NCBI RefSeq assembly: GCF_002776575.1
Contig: NZ_CP022548.1
Coordinates: 3,363,001 to 3,427,000, forward strand
Source of the DNA: Sphingorhabdus sp. YGSMI21
Lineage (GTDB): Bacteria > Pseudomonadota > Alphaproteobacteria > Sphingomonadales > Sphingomonadaceae
DNA length: 64,000 bases
Reading direction: 5' to 3'
The position numbers were made by a program, and so were the translations under genes. Within the stretch, counting starts at the first letter, position 1. The number at the start of each line of letters is the position of its first letter. The notes under the pieces are model-generated. The model ran no database searches and was not told the origin of the DNA. It worked only from the letters and a program-made list of their open reading frames with translations. Positions 59,849 through 64,000 of the stretch are shown here, piece by piece.

Positions 59849-61231
59849 CTATTTGTAGCAAACCTTCTTCACCGCCGCGATGATCCGCGCGCTGTCGATC
59901 AGCGCCGCTTTCTCCAGATTGGCGGCATAAGGCAAAGGCACGTCCTCGTTCGTCACCCGCATCACCGGCGCGTCGAGATCATCGAAGCCCTGCTCCATGC
60001 ACAGCGCGACAATTTCGCTCGCGATTGAACAGGTCGGCCAGCCTTCCTCGGCGACCACCATGCGATTCGTCTTGGCCAGGCTCTTCAGCACGGTTTCGGT
60101 ATCCAGCGGCCGCAGCGTGCGCAGGTCGATGACCTCTGCCTCTATCCCCTCGCCCGCCAGATTGTCCGCCGCTTCCAGCGCCAGACCGACGCCGATCGAA
60201 TAGCTGACGATAGTCACATCGCTGCCTTCGCGCATGATCCGCGCCTTGCCGATCGGCAGCGTATAATCCTCGATCTCCGGCACTTCGAACGAGCGCCCAT
60301 AGAGCAGCTCATTCTCCAGAAACACAACCGGATCGGGAGTCTGGATCGCTGCCTTGAGCAAGCCCTTGGCGTCGGCTGCATCATAAGGCGCGATAACGAT
60401 CAGGCCGGGAACGGACGCGTACCAGGGACCGTAATTCTGGCTGTGCTGCGCGCCGACCCGCGATGCCGCGCCATTGGGGCCACGGAAAACGATCGGGCAG
60501 CGCATCTGGCCGCCGGACATATAATTGGTCTTCGCCGCCGAGTTGATGATCTGGTCGATCGCCTGCATCGCGAAGTTGAAGGTCATAAACTCGACAATCG
60601 GCTTCAACCCGCCCATCGCCGCACCGGCACCAATGCCGGCAAAACCATGTTCGGTGATCGGCGTATCGATCACCCGCTTCGCACCAAATTCGTCGAGCAG
60701 CCCCTGGGTCACCTTGTAGGCGCCCTGATATTCGGCGACTTCCTCACCCATCACAAAGACCGTGTCATCCTTGCGCATTTCTTCCGCCATCGCATCGCGC
60801 AGGGCTTCCCGCACGGTGATCGAGGCCATTGCCGTGCCCGCCGGAACCGACGGGTCATCAGCCCGCGAGACCGGAGCCGACGGCGCGACCTCCATGATCT
60901 CGGGCTTGGCTTCTTCCGCGGGTTCGGGCTTGGACTCTTCCCGGGCTGTGGCTGTTGGAGCCGGTTCGGCCTCAGAGCCGGCCTCTTCGTCTTCACCGGT
61001 CATTTCGGCGATCACGGTGCCGACCGCGACCTCGTCGGTTCCGGCCGCGACCAGGATTTTCGAGATCACGCCTTCGTCGACGGCTTCGAATTCCATTGTC
61101 GCCTTGTCGGTTTCAATCTCCGCCAAAATATCGCCGGAGCTGACTTCATCGCCTTCCTTGACGAACCATTTGGCCAATGTGCCTTCTTCCATGGTCGGCG
61201 AAAGGGCGGGCATTTTCAATTGGATAGCCAT
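59849..61231 (-). CDS. pdhB: Pyruvate dehydrogenase E1 beta subunit with N-terminal lipoyl domain
   Basis: 460 aa. Residues 1-78 are a lipoyl domain with the target lysine K43 in [11 protein letters not shown]. An Ala/Pro/Glu linker follows (79-130). The E1-beta part has [47 protein letters not shown] and [15 protein letters not shown]. This fusion is characteristic of alphaproteobacterial PDH. ATG 61231 overlaps the pdhA stop as TGATG. It forms E1 with PdhA to decarboxylate pyruvate. Confidence 0.96.
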   Translation of the reverse strand: MAIQLKMPALSPTMEEGTLAKWFVKEGDEVSSGDILAEIETDKATMEFEAVDEGVISKILVAAGTDEVAVGTVIAEMTGEDEEAGSEAEPAPTATAREESKPEPAEEAKPEIMEVAPSAPVSRADDPSVPAGTAMASITVREALRDAMAEEMRKDDTVFVMGEEVAEYQGAYKVTQGLLDEFGAKRVIDTPITEHGFAGIGAGAAMGGLKPIVEFMTFNFAMQAIDQIINSAAKTNYMSGGQMRCPIVFRGPNGAASRVGAQHSQNYGPWYASVPGLIVIAPYDAADAKGLLKAAIQTPDPVVFLENELLYGRSFEVPEIEDYTLPIGKARIMREGSDVTIVSYSIGVGLALEAADNLAGEGIEAEVIDLRTLRPLDTETVLKSLAKTNRMVVAEEGWPTCSIASEIVALCMEQGFDDLDAPVMRVTNEDVPLPYAANLEKAALIDSARIIAAVKKVCYK

Positions 61232-62352
61232 CAATATTGCTCCACCAGCACGTCAGTATAGAGTTCGGACAATTCCGGTTCAGGGGATTCTTCAGCGAAG
61301 TCCGCCGCCTCCATCACGGTTTTCCGGACCTTTTTGTCCATAGCTTTCAGATCTTCTTCCGCCACGCCCTGTTTCAGCAGCGCCGCCTTCAGCCGCTCGA
61401 TCGGATCGGATTTCTCGCGCACGTCCTGCACCTCGTCGCGGCTGCGATATTTGGCCGGATCGGACATCGAATGGCCGCGATAGCGATAGGTTTTGAGTTC
61501 CATCAGAACCGGGCCGCCGCCGCTGCGCACATCCTTCAGCACTTCTTCGACCGCACCGCGGACCGCCAGCACATCCATGCCGTCAACCTGCACGCCGGGA
61601 ATGCGGAAGCTTTCACCGCGCCGGTAGAGCTGGTCTTCGGCGGACGAGCGGTTGACGCTGGTGCCCATGGCATATTGGTTATTCTCGATCACGAAGATCA
61701 CCGGCAGCTGCCAGAGTTCGGCCATGTTGAAACTTTCGTAGACCTGCCCCTGGTTGGAAGCGCCGTCGCCGAAATAGGCCAGGCAGACGCCGCCGTCTTC
61801 CTTATATTTATGGGCGAAGGCGAGACCAGTGCCGAGCGACACCTGCGCGCCGACGATACCGTGGCCGCCGTAGAAACCATGTTCGACCGAGAACATGTGC
61901 ATCGAGCCGCCCTTGCCTTTCGATATGCCCGAAGCGCGGCCGGTCAGCTCGGCCATCACGATATTCGGGTCGATACCGCAGGCCAGCATATGGCCGTGAT
62001 CGCGATAGCCGGTAATGACGCTGTCCTTGCCCGGATTGATCGCCGACTGCAGTCCGGTGACAACCGCTTCCTGGCCGATGTAGAGATGGCAGAAACCGCC
62101 GATCAGACCGAGGCCATAGAGCTGGCCCGCCTTTTCCTCGAAGCGGCGTATGAGCAGCATCTGCTCGTAGAAATCCAGCATTTCCGCCTTGCTGGCCTTG
62201 TAGATCGGTGCCTTCAGGCCACCGGTCGAATGGACGACCGGCTTGGGCTTTGCGGGTGCGCGCTTTGGCGCTGTGGTTTTTTTGGCTGGGGTGGTTTTCC
62301 GGGGAGCTTTTGCCACGCGAGCGGGATCCTTTTTTTGACTAGCAAATAGCAT
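61231..62352 (-). CDS. pdhA: Pyruvate dehydrogenase E1 alpha subunit
   Basis: 373 aa from ATG 62352. N-terminal Lys/Pro/Ala-rich tail (1-45). The thiamin diphosphate motif is [19 protein letters not shown] (GDG at 195-197, closing Asn 209). HMLACGIDP and GKGGSMHMF follow the family. [20 protein letters not shown] near 300-320 is the region that, in mammals, carries phosphorylation sites. Coupled to pdhB. An in-frame TTG at 62376 is an unlikely alternative. Confidence 0.95.
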   Translation of the reverse strand: MLFASQKKDPARVAKAPRKTTPAKKTTAPKRAPAKPKPVVHSTGGLKAPIYKASKAEMLDFYEQMLLIRRFEEKAGQLYGLGLIGGFCHLYIGQEAVVTGLQSAINPGKDSVITGYRDHGHMLACGIDPNIVMAELTGRASGISKGKGGSMHMFSVEHGFYGGHGIVGAQVSLGTGLAFAHKYKEDGGVCLAYFGDGASNQGQVYESFNMAELWQLPVIFVIENNQYAMGTSVNRSSAEDQLYRRGESFRIPGVQVDGMDVLAVRGAVEEVLKDVRSGGGPVLMELKTYRYRGHSMSDPAKYRSRDEVQDVREKSDPIERLKAALLKQGVAEEDLKAMDKKVRKTVMEAADFAEESPEPELSELYTDVLVEQY

Positions 62353-62426
62353 AGCCAAAACTTTTGCGTTACCCAAGCACTTAGGTTCAGCGCGCGATTA
62401 AATAAGCGAATTCCAGCGGCTGGCCG

Positions 62427-62738
62427 CTATTTCAACGGAACGATGATCTCGTCCGGATGGATGACATTCACCTTCTTGCGCAACAGTTCGCCGATCAGGT
62501 CCGGATCGGCGCCACGCGGATCGAGCAGTTCGACCCTGTTCCTCAGCGCGTCCCGCTCGGCTTCCAGCTTGGCCAGTTCGACGCCGCGCTGTTCCAGTTT
62601 TGCCTGATATTCGCCCCAGGCCAGAACGCCGGTTGGCCCGAGCACGGCATAGCCGGCAATGGCAAGCAGAGTCATCAGGGCGAAGCCTGGCCCGAGAGCC
62701 GCCTTGATCAGACCTGAAATTTTTTCGTGCTGCGCCAT
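62427..62738 (-). CDS. ftsB: Septum formation initiator FtsB/DivIC
   Basis: 103 aa. One transmembrane segment (LMTLLAIAGYAVLGPTGVLAW, about 22-42) followed by a periplasmic coiled coil (KLEQRGVELAKLEAERDALRNRVELL, about 47-72) and a short DLIGELLRKKVNVIHPDEIIV tail. FtsB pairs with FtsL and FtsQ in the divisome. The eno-ftsB-pdhA order is typical of alphaproteobacteria. Confidence 0.93.
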   Translation of the reverse strand: MAQHEKISGLIKAALGPGFALMTLLAIAGYAVLGPTGVLAWGEYQAKLEQRGVELAKLEAERDALRNRVELLDPRGADPDLIGELLRKKVNVIHPDEIIVPLK

Positions 62739-62791
62739 GGATCACCTTGAATCAGAAAAGTGATTCGCTGGCAAGTGCGTTAATATCCATT

Positions 62792-62810
62792 TTGGGCGAT
62801 CAGCGCCCAA
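62792..62810. terminator. Hairpin after eno, before ftsB
   Basis: TTGGGCG (62792-62798) and CGCCCAA (62804-62810) form a perfect 7-bp stem with a 5-nt loop in the 100-bp gap between eno and ftsB, 28 nt downstream of the eno stop. No T-tract, so a weak or partial terminator. Confidence 0.45.
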
Positions 62811-62838
62811 GCGCCCCGCATTAACGAGGAACCGGCGA

Positions 62839-64000
<1,162 letters not shown>

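Overview
The window is about 64 kb of a moderately GC-rich alphaproteobacterial chromosome. Gene content and order point to Sphingomonadales: eno-ftsB-pdhA-pdhB with a lipoyl domain fused to PdhB, recR next to fmt-truA, a sphingomonad-type exosortase A locus, and TonB-dependent receptors. A Sphingorhabdus/Parasphingorhabdus-like marine sphingomonad is my best guess; the genus is inference. I see no prophage, insertion sequence, CRISPR array or rRNA. Coding is dense and four tRNAs are present.

Layout. 1-304 is the N-terminus of a TonB-dependent receptor. 570-3048 holds recR and the fmt-truA pair. 3121-21672 is a complete-looking XrtA (exosortase A / PEP-CTERM, type 1) exopolysaccharide locus. 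Its minus-strand arm runs polysaccharide export lipoprotein, chain-length regulator, tyrosine autokinase, outer-membrane barrel, ATPase, deacetylase, FemAB-like transferase, glycosyltransferase, XrtA-EpsI fusion, amidotransferase. Beside it lies an acyl/amine branch of unknown chemistry: PLP decarboxylase and acyl-CoA ligase on the minus strand, then acyltransferase, acyl carrier protein and two alpha/beta hydrolase-fold proteins on the plus strand.

21673-31509 carries trxB, an HTH-methyltransferase fusion, an exported CxxCH/glycine-zipper protein, tRNA-Met, a ferredoxin-reductase-type flavoprotein, a 2H phosphoesterase, a peroxiredoxin, a queuosine-precursor transporter and a CPBP protease. 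31576-36094 has a MarR regulator and a compact exported redox operon (haem lipoprotein, Tat lactone oxidase, Tat PLP enzyme) divergent from a TetR regulator. 36326-42715 has tRNA-Arg, a LuxR-type regulator, a NUDIX hydrolase, a DUF4126 protein, an iron-regulated TonB receptor/PepSY pair with a Fur-like box, tRNA-Pro and tRNA-Ile(CAT). 42826-49225 has a second polysaccharide deacetylase, an atypical histidine kinase, an Lrp regulator, an exported repeat-type protein, yaaA and an SDR. 49332-64000 has gyrA, a REP-like palindrome, a TauD-type dioxygenase, a YhhN protein, trmFO, an EF-hand protein, a short squalene/phytoene synthase relative, three TadE/TadG-like proteins, pdhB-pdhA, ftsB and the C-terminal part of eno.

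How the genes fit together. The XrtA locus should make, length-control and export an extracellular polysaccharide and process PEP-CTERM proteins. No PEP-CTERM substrate is encoded in the window, so the substrates must lie elsewhere. The acyl/amine branch is tightly packed (ATGA and GTGA overlaps), which implies one pathway; its product is not known to me. The remaining regions are mostly housekeeping genes with small accessory islands.
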